DNA of 27,753 nucleotides from NCBI GenBank assembly GCA_009746045.1, contig RPFO01000357.1, positions 1 to 27,753 on the forward strand, read 5' to 3'. Numbering within the stretch: position 1 is the first letter of the stretch; the number at the start of each line of letters is the position of its first letter. The notes under the pieces are model-generated. The model saw only the letters and a list, made by a program, of their open reading frames with translations, ran no database searches and was not told where the DNA came from. The stretch is from Mesostigma viride. Its lineage: Eukaryota; Streptophyta; Mesostigmatophyceae; Mesostigmatales; Mesostigmataceae. Position numbers and translations under genes: made by a program. This document shows positions 17,821-27,200 of this stretch, piece by piece.

Positions 17821-20512
17821 CGCATGGATGGTGGTGGTGGGTGGCTGGCAGGCATGGATGGTGGTGGTGGGTGGCTGGCACGCATGGATGGTGGTGGTGG
17901 GTGGCTGGCACGCATGGATGGTGGTGGTGGGGTGCTGGCATGCATGGATGGTGGTGGTGGGTGGCTGGCACGCATGGATGGTGGTGGTGGGTGGCTGGCA
18001 CGCATGGATGGTGGTGGTGGGGTGCTGGCATGCATGGATGATGGTGGTGGGGTGCTGGCATGCATGGATGGTGGTGGTGGGTGGCTGGCACGCATGGATG
18101 GTGGTGGTGGGGTGCTGGCATGCATGGATGGTGGTGGTGGGTGGCTGGCACGCATGGATGATGGTGGTGGGTGGCTGGCATGCATGGATGGTGGTGGTGG
18201 GGTGCTGGCACGCATGGATGGTGGTGGTGGGGTGCTGGCATGCATGGATGATGGTGGTGGGGTGCTGGCATGCATGGATGGTGGTGGTGGGTGGCTGGCA
18301 TGCATGGATGATGGTGGTGGGGTGCTGGCATGCATGGATGGTGGTGGTGGGTGGCTGGCATGCATGGATGATGGTGGTGGGTGGCTGGCATGCATGGATG
18401 GTGGTGGTGGGGTGCTGGCACGCATGGATGGTGGTGGTGGGGTGCTGGCATGCATGGATGATGGTGGTGGGGTGCTGGCATGCATGGATGGTGGTGGTGG
18501 GTGGCTGGCATGCATGGATGATGGTGGTGGGGTGCTGGCATGCATGGATGGTGGTGGTGGGTGGCTGGCATGCATGGATGATGGTGGTGGGTGGCTGGCA
18601 CGCATGGATGGTGGTGGTGGGTGGCTGGCACGCATGGATGGTGGTGGTGGGGTGCTGGCATGCATGGATGGTGGTGGTGGGTGGCTGGCACGCATGGATG
18701 GTGGTGGTGGGTGGCTGGCACGCATGGATGGTGGTGGTGGGGTGCTGGCATGCATGGATGATGGTGGTGGGGTGCTGGCATGCATGGATGGTGGTGGTGG
18801 GTGGCTGGCACGCATGGATGGTGGTGGTGGGGTGCTGGCATGCATGGATGGTGGTGGTGGGTGGCTGGCACGCATGGATGATGGTGGTGGGTGGCTGGCA
18901 TGCATGGATGGTGGTGGTGGGGTGCTGGCACGCATGGATGGTGGTGGTGGGGTGCTGGCATGCATGGATGATGGTGGTGGGGTGCTGGCATGCATGGATG
19001 GTGGTGGTGGGTGGCTGGCATGCATGGATGATGGTGGTGGGGTGCTGGCACGCATGGATGGTGGTGGTGGGTGGCTGGCATGCATGGATGATGGTGGTGG
19101 GTGGCTGGCATGCATGGATGGTGGTGGTGGGGTGCTGGCACGCATGGATGATGGTGGTGGGTGGCTGGCACGCATGGATGGTGGTGGTGGGTGGCTGGCA
19201 CGCATGGATGGTGGTGGTGGGTGGCTGGCACGCATGGATGGTGGTGGTGGGTGGCTGGCACGCATGGATGGTGGTGGTGGGTGGCTGGCACGCATGGATG
19301 ATGGTGGTGGGGTGCTGGCACGCATGGATGGTGGTGGTGGGTGGCTGGCACGCATGGATGATGGTGGTGGGTGGCTGGCATGCATGGATGGTGGTGGTGG
19401 GGTGCTGGCACGCATGGATGGTGGTGGTGGGTGCTGGCATGCATGGATGATGGTGGTGGGGTGCTGGCATGCATGGATGGTGGTGGTGGGGTGCTGGCAT
19501 GCATGGATGGTGGTGGTGGGTGGCTGGCACGCATGGATGGTGGTGGTGGGGTGCTGGCATGCATGGATGGTGGTGGTGGGTGGCTGGCACGCATGGATGG
19601 TGGTGGTGGGTGGCTGGCACGCATGGATGGTGGTGGTGGGTGGCTGGCAGGCATGGATGGTGGTGGTGGGTGGCTGGCACGCATGGATGGTGGTGGTGGG
19701 TGGCTGGCACGCATGGATGATGGTGGTGGGGTGCTGGCATGCATGGATGGTGGTGGTGGGGTGCTGGCATGCATGGATGGTGGTGGTGGGTGGCTGGCAC
19801 GCATGGATGGTGGTGGTGGGGTGCTGGCATGCATGGATGGTGGTGGTGGGGTGCTGGCATGCATGGATGGTGGTGGTGGGTGGCTGGCACGCATGGATGG
19901 TGGTGGTGGGGTGCTGGCACGCATGGATGGTGGTGGTGGGGTGCTGGCATGCATGGATGATGGTGGTGGGGTGCTGGCATGCATGGATGGTGGTGGTGGG
20001 GTGCTGGCATGCATGGATGGTGGTGGTGGGTGGCTGGCACGCATGGATGGTGGTGGTGGGGTGCTGGCATGCATGGATGGTGGTGGTGGGTGCTGGCATG
20101 CATGGATGGTGGTGGTGGGTGGCTGGCACGCATGGATGGTGGTGGTGGGGTGCTGGCATGCATGGATGGTGGTGGTGGGTGGCTGGCACGCATGGATGAT
20201 GGTGGTGGGTGGCTGGCATGCATGGATGGTGGTGGTGGGGTGCTGGCACGCATGGATGGTGGTGGTGGGGTGCTGGCATGCATGGATGGTGGTGGTGGGT
20301 GGCTGGCACGCATGGATGGTGGTGGTGGGTGGCTGGCACGCATGGATGGTGGTGGTGGGGTGCTGGCATGCATGGATGATGGTGGTGGGGTGCTGGCATG
20401 CATGGATGGTGGTGGTGGGTGGCTGGCACGCATGGATGGTGGTGGTGGGTGGCTGGCACGCATGGATGATGGTGGTGGGGTGCTGGCATGCATGGATGGT
20501 GGTGGTGGACAT
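17821..20512. repeat. 30-bp G-rich minisatellite, about 90 copies, with higher-order repeats
   Basis: The unit is CGCATGGATGGTGGTGGTGG followed by GTGGCTGGCA, with three common variable sites: C/T (rarely G) at base 1, GGTGGT versus GATGGT in the middle, and GTGGCTGGCA versus GGTGCTGGCA. Units are exact 30-mers except two 29-mers (about 19411 and 20070), which shift the phase. The 30-bp period has no stop codon in any of six frames, so very long ORFs cross it on both strands; their breaks coincide with the 29-mers. No splice sites or non-repeat protein accompany them, so I call the array non-coding. The G-rich top strand is a candidate for G-quadruplex or R-loop formation. Confidence 0.97.
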
Positions 20513-20935
20513 ATCGCTGGCTGAGGACCAACACGAAAAAAGAAGCCATATCGCTGGCTGAGGACCAACACGAAAAAAGAAAACATATCGCTGGCTGACG
20601 ACCAACACGAAAAAAGAAAACATTTAGCTGGCAGAGGACCAATACGAAAAAATACTCTGGTCGCTCGCTGAGGACCAACCCTTAAAAAGAAGCCGTGTCG
20701 CTGGCTGAGGACCAACACGAAAAAAGAAAACATATTGCTGGCTGAGGACCAACCCTAAAAAAGAAGGCATATCGCTGGCTGAGGACCAACACGAAAAAAG
20801 AAGCCATGTCGCTGGCTGAGGACCAACCCTTAAAAAGAAGGCATATCGCTGGCCGAGAACCAACCAGAAAAAAGAAGTCATGTCGCTGGCTGAGGACCAA
20901 CACGAAAAAACAAGCCATATCGCTGGCTGAGGACT
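20510..20935. repeat. 37-bp tandem array, about 11-12 copies
   Basis: The unit is CATATCGCTGGCTGAGGACC followed by AACACGAAAAAAGAAGC. Starts at 20510, 20547, 20584 and 20621 show the 37-bp period. Copies diverge mildly. It abuts the minisatellite directly. It is free of strong coding signals; repeated residues such as WSSASDM are frame artefacts. Confidence 0.93.
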
Positions 20936-21689
20936 ACAAAAGGGCATCATAGACGCCACCCTGCTCGCGCGAGTAAGTAGGGGTTCGTTGCACATTTACC
21001 TGCACGCATAAATCAGGAAGGGGGAAAAACGGCATTGAACAGGACCACGATTAGAATTGGGCTAGCTATAAACTAACCGGACCATTTGAAGGCATAGCAA
21101 CAAACATCACGCTCGACATCAAAAAAGACTGCGCTGTTGATGCACCTTTTTCATTATGGCGGCGAGTTGAGGCGGCATTTGTCTCACCATCTTCAGGCAG
21201 CGATGATTATTACAGAAAACAGCTATGGCGGCAGCAGTGGTGGTGCGGTTTTCGAAACCCAACAGCTGTTGTGACCGATCGTCCGTGGAGCGACCCCTGT
21301 CAACGGCCCAGCGTAACCGGCGTTCAGGACGGAAAACGTGGCATGCTCGCCATTCGGCCAACGAGGCGAAACGCGGCGCTAGATTATTCTTATTGACAAA
21401 CCGCGCATGCGGATTGGACGACTCACAATGTGACGTAATCCAAGCGTCGGTCTTCACGGTCCCGCAGGTATAAAAAGGAACAACACGCAGCCAATTTGAC
21501 GCTACAATCGGGATGTTTGGATTCGGGCGTCACCATGCTGCCGTGGATAACGACGTCCGCGGTTCGATTCTAGCGTGAGCCCGGTGCTTTTTTGCACGTC
21601 GTCTGAGAGATCATCTGTCATATTACCACCAGTCGTCACTCTGCAAAGCGACGTGCCTACTGCCACGTGGTATGGCAAAAATTTCGAAT
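20936..21689. other. Intergenic, no gene seen
   Basis: Unique-looking sequence without a convincing exon. It holds a diverged palindrome copy at 21632-21653 (GTCGTCACTCTGCAAAGCGA then CG) and a tRNA-like fragment at 21530-21593. Confidence 0.5.
21530..21593 (+). other. Truncated tRNA-like / SINE-like fragment
   Basis: GCCGTGGATAACGAC resembles the D-arm/A-box of tRNAs with GGATAA D-loops, GGTTCGATTC (21561-21570) is a canonical B-box, and a T6 run at 21588-21593 could end Pol III transcription. The A-B spacing is too short for an anticodon arm and the T stem does not pair well, so this is not a functional tRNA. Confidence 0.3.
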
Positions 21690-22265
21690 GCAGAACTTTT
21701 GGGGTATACAAATAAATATATTCATGAATCGGGTATAGTAAATGTATGGGGATATATACTAACATGCTAGCCAATATATTTATACTTTCTGCTGTCCATA
21801 TGCTTATTATTATGATTATTGTTATGAATATGATATATGTTCTTTCTAATATTTGTTAAATATATTTTCCTATTTACTGCTAACTTACTGTACTAGTTTT
21901 TTATATAAATGACTAGTACTAGATAGATTAATGCCATGAATACAAATTTAAAATATAGATTAAATTTTATGACAATATTACATATATTTATGGACATCAC
22001 TCTTTTTTTCATACAATAAGTAGAAAATATTTAGTATTAGAGATAGCTAGTCTGTCCAGTTCATATTTCTTCTATCTAAACAATAATGATTGTAATAGAA
22101 ATAGTACTAAATACTAATTAAAACTATATAAATACCAATAAATACTTTCCATATTTCTGCTACATAATTAAACAATAATGATTAAAACAATTATGTTCAA
22201 TATTCAATATTCAATTTCATTTAGTAGAATCTTAAATAATTCCATGAATTAATTCACGTATTTTC
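21690..22265. other. AT-rich block
   Basis: About 575 bp, dominated by A and T with many TATATTT and AATAATGAT strings, in sharp contrast to the GC-rich surroundings. No ORF or clear repeat unit. AACAATAATGATT recurs at about 22080 and 22170, and ATTCAATATTCAATATTCAA is a short local repeat near 22200. Confidence 0.8.
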
Positions 22266-22361
22266 CTGTCTTGGTGTGATCATCCAGGTACCTCGATCGG
22301 CAACGACACGACACGCCTGAAAAATGAGCCGGGAAGGTGTGTTTCCAATGATGCAAATCTT

Positions 22362-22381
22362 GGTCGCGCTGCAGCGCGACC
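22362..22381. repeat. Perfect 20-bp copy of the dispersed palindrome
   Basis: GGTCGCGCTGCAGCGCGACC is exactly self-complementary. Further copies at 22433-22453 and 22527-22550 precede the first identified exon of the transposase-like gene, suggesting that its 5' region contains introns. Confidence 0.95.
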
Positions 22382-22594
22382 TCTTCTCAGTTCCATACGA
22401 AAAGGCCTTAAAACTTGTGTGTAACTTCGCAAGGGTCGCGCTGCAGAGCTACCAAAAATTTCATGAAGTTTGACTTTCTCTATATTTGCTTCGCAATTGA
22501 GATTCTTTTGTATCTGCGAAGAAGGTGGGGTCATTTCGCGGAGTGACCCTGCTAATATGTAAATTTTTCCGTGAATTTCTTTTTGTTTCTGCAG

Positions 22595-24120
22595 CACGGG
22601 AACGGGTGTTTCTTTCGCCAACCTCCTCCTCCTTGCGTGGCGGCTTTGCTAATCGACTCAATGCCCACAACTTGAGCATCGGGACACCGACGCCCCTTGC
22701 AGCGGATCTGAAAAACAGCTCGAAACGAAATTTCGGGAATGAGAACCGCAGCACCTCGCCCGCCGTCAGGAAGCCAGCGAAAAGGCCTGGCCAGTACGCC
22801 GAGAAGAAGTCTGTTGTGGGGACTCATCTTGCTGATGAGGCGTACAACGTAGTTCATCACATGAGGAATGAATCTACCAAGCGGGCCTCTTTTGAGGAGA
22901 TTGTTGATGGCTTCAATAAGAGGGCTGACGAGCTCAAGGCGGAGCATTTTGACATTCCGGTGGCCAAGCTTTTTGATGAGCAGCGGCTTGCACAACTGTC
23001 GAGGTCTTGGGTGGCTCGGCTGATCGCCCTTTTTGACGACCTGTCGAAATCCGACCATGACAGAGACGTCAAGATCATTTTGGTGTCAACTCTTTTTTGT
23101 GGGGACGACATCGAGAAGGAGTTTTCGGCGGCAGAGTTGGAGAGAATGACGGGTGTCCCCGCGAAGACCATTCTCAAAGTTCGGGCGATCAGAAAGCAAC
23201 AGAAGATGGAGTTCCTGACGCGTGCGCTGGCGCGAAAGAAGAGGAAGTTGCCCCAATTTGTAATCGAGTCGATCGCGCAGGCTTGGACTGATGAGGAGAA
23301 CTCGCGCGCTTCGCCCCAAGAGAGGGATACCATAAAGACGCACGAACGAGTTGGCAATCGTGCGATTTTGGTTGGTGTCCAAGGGGCCTACTTCTACCTC
23401 ACCTCGAAGGAGGACATATATCTCAAGTTTTTAGCGGAGCACACGTACTGGGACAAGAAAAGTCCGCAGTATGAGAAGGATGTCGGCATCCATGTCGGAT
23501 ATACGACTTTCTGCAAGTACGCCCCCAAAACCGTCAAGGGGAAGTGGAAGGAGAGAAACGTGTGCGCCTGTGAGACGCATACGGTCATGCAGTCGAAGGT
23601 AGCGGCATGGACTAGGTACTGCAAGGCGAAGCACGGCAAGAACTGCAAGTGCGGCGACGAGTGTGAGGGATGTTTAAGGGCGAGATTGCCTGACGGCACG
23701 TGCGGGATGTTCGAAAGCCTGCACACGACCGAATGGGTGAAGCACTTCCATTGCCGTGTGGCGGAGGCGGATGGGGGAAGTGAGCTGGGGGGTGGGGCAA
23801 ACTCGGCGAGAAACGAAGAGGAGGAAGGGGACAATAATGTGACGGAAGATGAATGGCAGGGGCAAGACCTTGACGATCTTGAAATAAATGAGAGGATCGT
23901 GGAGGATGAGGAAGGGGTGCCAAGGGTAGGGGACCCATCCATGGAGGAGGGGTCTGTCTTTCGCATTCTGAAGAGGGCATGTATGGAGAACTCGTGTCCC
24001 GAGTCCCGGTGTGGCATCAAAGACTGGGTGTTGTGTGACCGGGACAAGAATTCAACAGAACTACTAAATTGGTTCAGATACGTGAAGAAGGAGGTAGTGG
24101 TTTCCCGACCGGCAGGGGAG
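22595..24120 (+). CDS. Exon of DDE transposase-like gene: N-terminal and Cys/His region
   Basis: A TTTGTTTCTGCAG acceptor ends at 22594 and a GAG|gtaagc donor follows 24120; the exon enters in phase 2 and leaves in phase 0. The first in-frame ATG is at 22861, but the frame is open from the acceptor, so a 5' exon probably exists upstream. It encodes a basic N-terminus, a helical region (SRSWVARLIALFDDLSKS), a possible helix-turn-helix (ERMTGVPAKTILKVRAIRK), FCKYAPKTVKGKWKERNVCA then CETH, a cysteine cluster (KNCKCGDECEGCLRARLPDG), an acidic linker, and CMENSCPESRCG. From memory, animal uncharacterised transposon proteins share the RP..V...C.C..H layout ahead of their catalytic core. No frameshift is present, unlike in the minus gene. 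Confidence 0.75.
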
Positions 24121-24157
24121 GTAAGCGTGTTTGGATTTTGTGACGCAATTATTTCGC

Positions 24158-24181
24158 AGCGTCATTCTGCAGCGCGATGTT
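24158..24181. repeat. Dispersed palindrome copy (intron 1 of the plus gene)
   Basis: AGCGTCATTCTGCAGCGCGA then TGTT, 37 nt from the 5' splice site of the 132-nt intron 24121-24252. Confidence 0.8.
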
Positions 24182-24252
24182 AATTTAAAGGCTTTTCTGA
24201 TACTTTATGAATATGTTACTTGCAAATTTACTTCATCCCTTGGTTAAAACAG

Positions 24253-25026
24253 GACGCGACCGATCGGCGGGTCCCGGAGAAGGTCAAGCGGCCCGTACAG
24301 GAAACGATGAGGTCAACGCCCGCGCAGCTGAGGCTGGCGATTATCGAGAGTTGGGAGGACTTTACCAACCACTGCTTTACGTCATGGTGGCAGTCGGCAA
24401 CGATCAAGGACCGGGAGAGGAACATGACTGAGGGGGATGTGCTCGTGCATGGAGATTGGGCCGAGAATTACGAGAACAACAACTACGTCCAACTGCAGTC
24501 GCAGTACTTTCACAAGACGAGCTTTGTCCTCATGCCCATGATCGTGCGATATTTGCACAATGGTGCGATGGCAAAGCGAACGTTCTTTTTTCTCGGGGAA
24601 GCCAAGATGAAGCGGGGAGAGCGGGCGCTCGTCTACGCGCTGAGGACAATCATGGAAACCCTGCGCGGACTTGGTGTGGGGGTGAAGAGGATGTTCATGT
24701 GCTCTGACAACTGCTCATCCCAGTTCAAGTCCAAGTACGTGGTTAACGCCGTCTTCCGCCTCCTCATGCAGGATCCCGACTTGGAATCCTTCGAGTACCA
24801 CTACTTGGGTGAGCAGCACGGGAAGGGGGAGGTGGATGGTCAGGGAGCGAAGTTCAAGTGCATTGTGAGGAACATGCAATGCATTCCTGAGAACCAGGGC
24901 ATCGTTACAGGGCGCCAGATCGTCAAGTACATGCGGGACAGCTGGGAAGGAGGCAAAACCACGAGCAGGGAGTCGGCCCGCGCTCGGGCAGAGGGCGTCC
25001 ACCGTCATTTCTTTCATTTTCCTGAG
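24253..25026 (+). CDS. Exon of DDE transposase-like gene: catalytic core
   Basis: The acceptor is TTAAAACAG, the donor CCTGAG|gtgcga; 258 codons, phase 0 at both ends. Three acidic residues fall in family-like motifs: D68 in VHGDWAENYENNN (codon 24454), D152 in MFMCSDNCSSQFKSKY (codon 24706) and E187 in YHYLGEQHGKGEVDG (codon 24811), a D-83-D-34-E arrangement. Animal transposon proteins known to me carry DFxENY, SDGxxxQYK and HGKGxxDG in the same order, so an RNase H-fold DDE transposase is the best call. The whole core sits in one exon. The superfamily name is uncertain; the gene could also be a domesticated derivative, since I did not find its terminal inverted repeats. Confidence 0.8.
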
Positions 25027-25058
25027 GTGCGAAACTCAATTTTTCTTGAACTTGATTG

Positions 25059-25080
25059 AGGTATCTCTGCAGAGTGACCT
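25059..25080. repeat. Dispersed palindrome copy (intron 2 of the plus gene)
   Basis: AGGTATCTCTGCAGAGTGAC then CT, symmetrical except one position, 32 nt from the 5' splice site of the intron 25027-25263. Confidence 0.9.
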
Positions 25081-25174
25081 TTTGCCCATTTGCATTTTAT
25101 TATTTGATAATGCTAAAAGAACTGGTATGAATTAGCGTCTTATATAGTGAAAAATGCATGCAAAGCACTTTCAA

Positions 25175-25200
25175 AGGGGTATCTCTGCAGAGTGACCCTT
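25175..25200. repeat. Second palindrome copy in intron 2 of the plus gene
   Basis: GGGGTATCTCTGCAGAGTGA then CCC. Two copies make this 237-nt intron the longest in its gene, as if it had gained an extra unit. Confidence 0.9.
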
Positions 25201-25263
25201 CATGTGTACTTGATCTATTGACACATACCAACTTTCCGTTTCTGACATTCTCCCTCATTGCAG

Positions 25264-26007
25264 GACCTCGACTCCGGCGCCCGTATGATACCGACGCGTG
25301 TCGAGGCCATCAAGCAAGCGCACTGGTGGCGCCTGGACAAGTCTGACCCGGGGCTCCTGATGATGAGGCGTTTTTCGTGCTACTGCCCAGCCTGCCTAGC
25401 TAACAGGTGGGAGGAGTGCCGGACCGAGTGGACACATATCGAGGAATTTAACGATGAGGGCCAAACGATGAAAACTTTCCGCCTGATGCCGCCAACGCAG
25501 CCCATACCTCCGGTTCGCCAGCTGACGCGGGCGGAACTGCTGAAGGATCAAAGGGATGCCATTGGCAGGCAGATGCGCATGTATGATTACATCGCAGTTC
25601 CGTCAGACAGAGAGGACGTGAACCACAATTCCGCCCACCCTTTTTGGGTGATGCAGGTGGTGAGGGAGGCCTCAGTGCTGGAGAAGGAGGAGGTTAGGTG
25701 GGTTGAGGGACAAAACGGACGGCAGAAGGAGATTTTCTTGCCCGGCCACGCCGTTCTGGCGGTTCGGCTGTGGAAGCGAGATATGCATGACCCCCTGCAT
25801 TTTACTCTGGATTTGGCTGATTGGCCGGAGTCCCGCCCAGCCGACCTGGTCGATTGCTATCTGTGCATCTCCGCTGCTCTTCCGCTCCAGTGCATGGTCC
25901 TTGGCAACCAAAGGCAAGCCTACGTTGATATGAGCAAGGAGCTTGACGCGTGGCTAACCGCTCTTGTACGCAACCAGCAAGCCCCGGAGGGGCTGCCACC
26001 GGCTTAA
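25264..26007 (+). CDS. Terminal exon of DDE transposase-like gene
   Basis: The acceptor is CTCATTGCAG; 247 codons in phase 0 to the TAA at 26005-26007. It encodes RFSCYCPACLANRWEEC, a cysteine-rich segment after the catalytic core as in related animal proteins. A linker follows, then YDYIAVPSDREDV and HPFWVMQVVREASVLEKEEV, a pattern like small beta-barrel (PFWxxxV) C-terminal domains. The tail is hydrophobic then helical (LCISAALPLQCMVLG, SKELDAWLTALVRNQ). The frame is intact to the stop, so the full three-exon gene could still make protein. Confidence 0.75.
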   Translation, partial: DLDSGARMIPTRVEAIKQAHWWRLDKSDPGLLMMRRFSCYCPACLANRWEECRTEWTHIEEFNDEGQTMKTFRLMPPTQPIPPVRQLTRAELLKDQRDAIGRQMRMYDYIAVPSDREDVNHNSAHPFWVMQVVREASVLEKEEVRWVEGQNGRQKEIFLPGHAVLAVRLWKRDMHDPLHFTLDLADWPESRPADLVDCYLCISAALPLQCMVLGNQRQAYVDMSKELDAWLTALVRNQQAPEGLPPA

Positions 26008-26603
26008 ACTTTCGGGGACGCTCCGCAGCGCCACCCCTACGGATCTTTAAGCCTGGGCTTTATTCGCCTACGGTTGGGACAGTGTTTATTCGTGTTTATA
26101 TATTTTTGGAGAACATTTTTTTGTTTTTTCATATGTTACATTAGATGACAAGTGGCTGGGAACATTGTTAGCCTCGGTAGTGACAAATTTTAGTATATTT
26201 CCGTGTCGAAATGGCGAGTATTTTATTTAACTTGTACAATAATTATTTCGAATTACAAATTTATAATTTGGTTTGACCTAAAAATCATGTCGTCACTCAA
26301 ATATAGTAGTTGCTGTGTAGGACTTTCCGTCTGCAAATTGGTTCGTACTAATTTCGAATGTCACAACAATGTTACTGTACTAAGGCCTGTTTGGTAGATG
26401 TCTTAAAACACAAATTCGCTCCGGAAGTGCCAAAGTACCTTGCTTGTAACCGGACTAGTTACGAATTGTGATTGGAAGGTTGTCCCCTACAACCACAAGG
26501 AATAGAGGGGACGCTCCGCAGCGCCACCCATACGACAGTCCGGACCGGGCTTTGCTGAAATAATTTTCTCACTCGCAACTTAGCCATCAAACTCACTTTT
26601 ACG
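26008..26603. other. 3' flank of the transposase-like gene and 5' flank of the next ORF
   Basis: Noncoding as far as I can see. Two palindrome copies of a GC variant, GGGGACGCTCCGCAGCGCCA then CCC, lie at 26014-26037 (7 nt after the stop codon) and 26507-26529. They are almost identical to each other, which suggests a duplication or a shared family flanking both genes. Confidence 0.6.
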
Positions 26604-27077
26604 ATGGAGCGCGCCGATGTTTTTGGTTCGCAGCATACATATGTGCATGTCGATAAAAAGGAGCATGCGGCCAACATGTATGTTGAAATCGACTCCCCCC
26701 CCCACGACTTCCCACGCTCCCTGCGGGGACCGTTTGGAGGTTGGGGTTCAGGTGTCATTGCGTTCGGAAACGGGATGATCGACCTGATGCCCCCAGATTC
26801 AGATTTGGCGCCTGCCCCCCGTGTTCCGGGTAAGGCCAGGGTGGTGCAATGCCTCCAGAATGAGGGCACGGAAATTTCGCCCAATGTCTCGGCTGTGCGC
26901 CTCCGGGCTGAGGCCCAGCATGAGTTCTTGAATGCGGCGGAAATAGGTGGGGCCGTATGGGCCCCCAAACAATTTTCCAACGAGCCTCCAAATTTCGTGG
27001 GGGACTTGTACAAGGGAGCGTACAAGTTTCGTGACATTGAGATCGATGGATGGGGGTCATTTCTCCAGGAAAAGTGA
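26604..27077 (+). CDS. Hypothetical protein, 157 codons
   Basis: A complete ATG-to-TGA frame (ACGATGGAGC start context) with natural composition: MERADVFGSQHTYVHVDKKE at the start, SLRGPFGGWGSGVIAFGNG in the middle, AEAQHEFLNAAEIGGAVWAP, and FVGDLYKGAYKFRDIEIDGW near the end. There is no signal peptide, membrane segment or family that I recognise. It lies 600 bp downstream of the transposase-like gene on the same strand and might be a second gene of the same mobile element, which is only a positional inference. Possible polyadenylation signals lie 70-100 nt downstream (TGTAA at 27145, AATAAA at 27171). Confidence 0.55.
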   Translation: MERADVFGSQHTYVHVDKKEHAANMYVEIDSPPHDFPRSLRGPFGGWGSGVIAFGNGMIDLMPPDSDLAPAPRVPGKARVVQCLQNEGTEISPNVSAVRLRAEAQHEFLNAAEIGGAVWAPKQFSNEPPNFVGDLYKGAYKFRDIEIDGWGSFLQEK

Positions 27078-27170
27078 ATGCCGGTCCCATTTGGCAAATA
27101 TAATCGATGATTAATTCCATGCAACATTTTGCGTTGGTCAAATGTGTAAATTTGCATTATTCATCGATTC

Positions 27171-27176
27171 AATAAA
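27171..27176 (+). promoter_or_regulatory. Putative polyadenylation signal
   Basis: AATAAA 94 nt after the stop of the 157-codon ORF, in AT-rich sequence. Followed by a 16-bp perfect palindrome GGTGGGTATACCCACC at 27185-27200. Confidence 0.35.
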
Positions 27177-27200
27177 ATTATGGGGGTGGGTATACCCACC

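Noticed and set aside
17613-20733. Giant open frames of about 940-1020 codons on the minus strand and up to about 790 on the plus strand
   Set aside because: They are products of a stop-free 30-bp repeat whose period is a multiple of three, open in every frame, without any supporting gene structure.
17285-20935. CRISPR array
   Set aside because: The tandem units are contiguous with no unique spacers, there are no cas genes, and the window is eukaryotic.
20624-20995. Protein with repeated WSSASDM and FSCW segments
   Set aside because: It is a translation of the 37-bp tandem array.
21530-21593. A functional tRNA gene
   Set aside because: No anticodon arm, poor T-stem pairing and no acceptor-stem complement.
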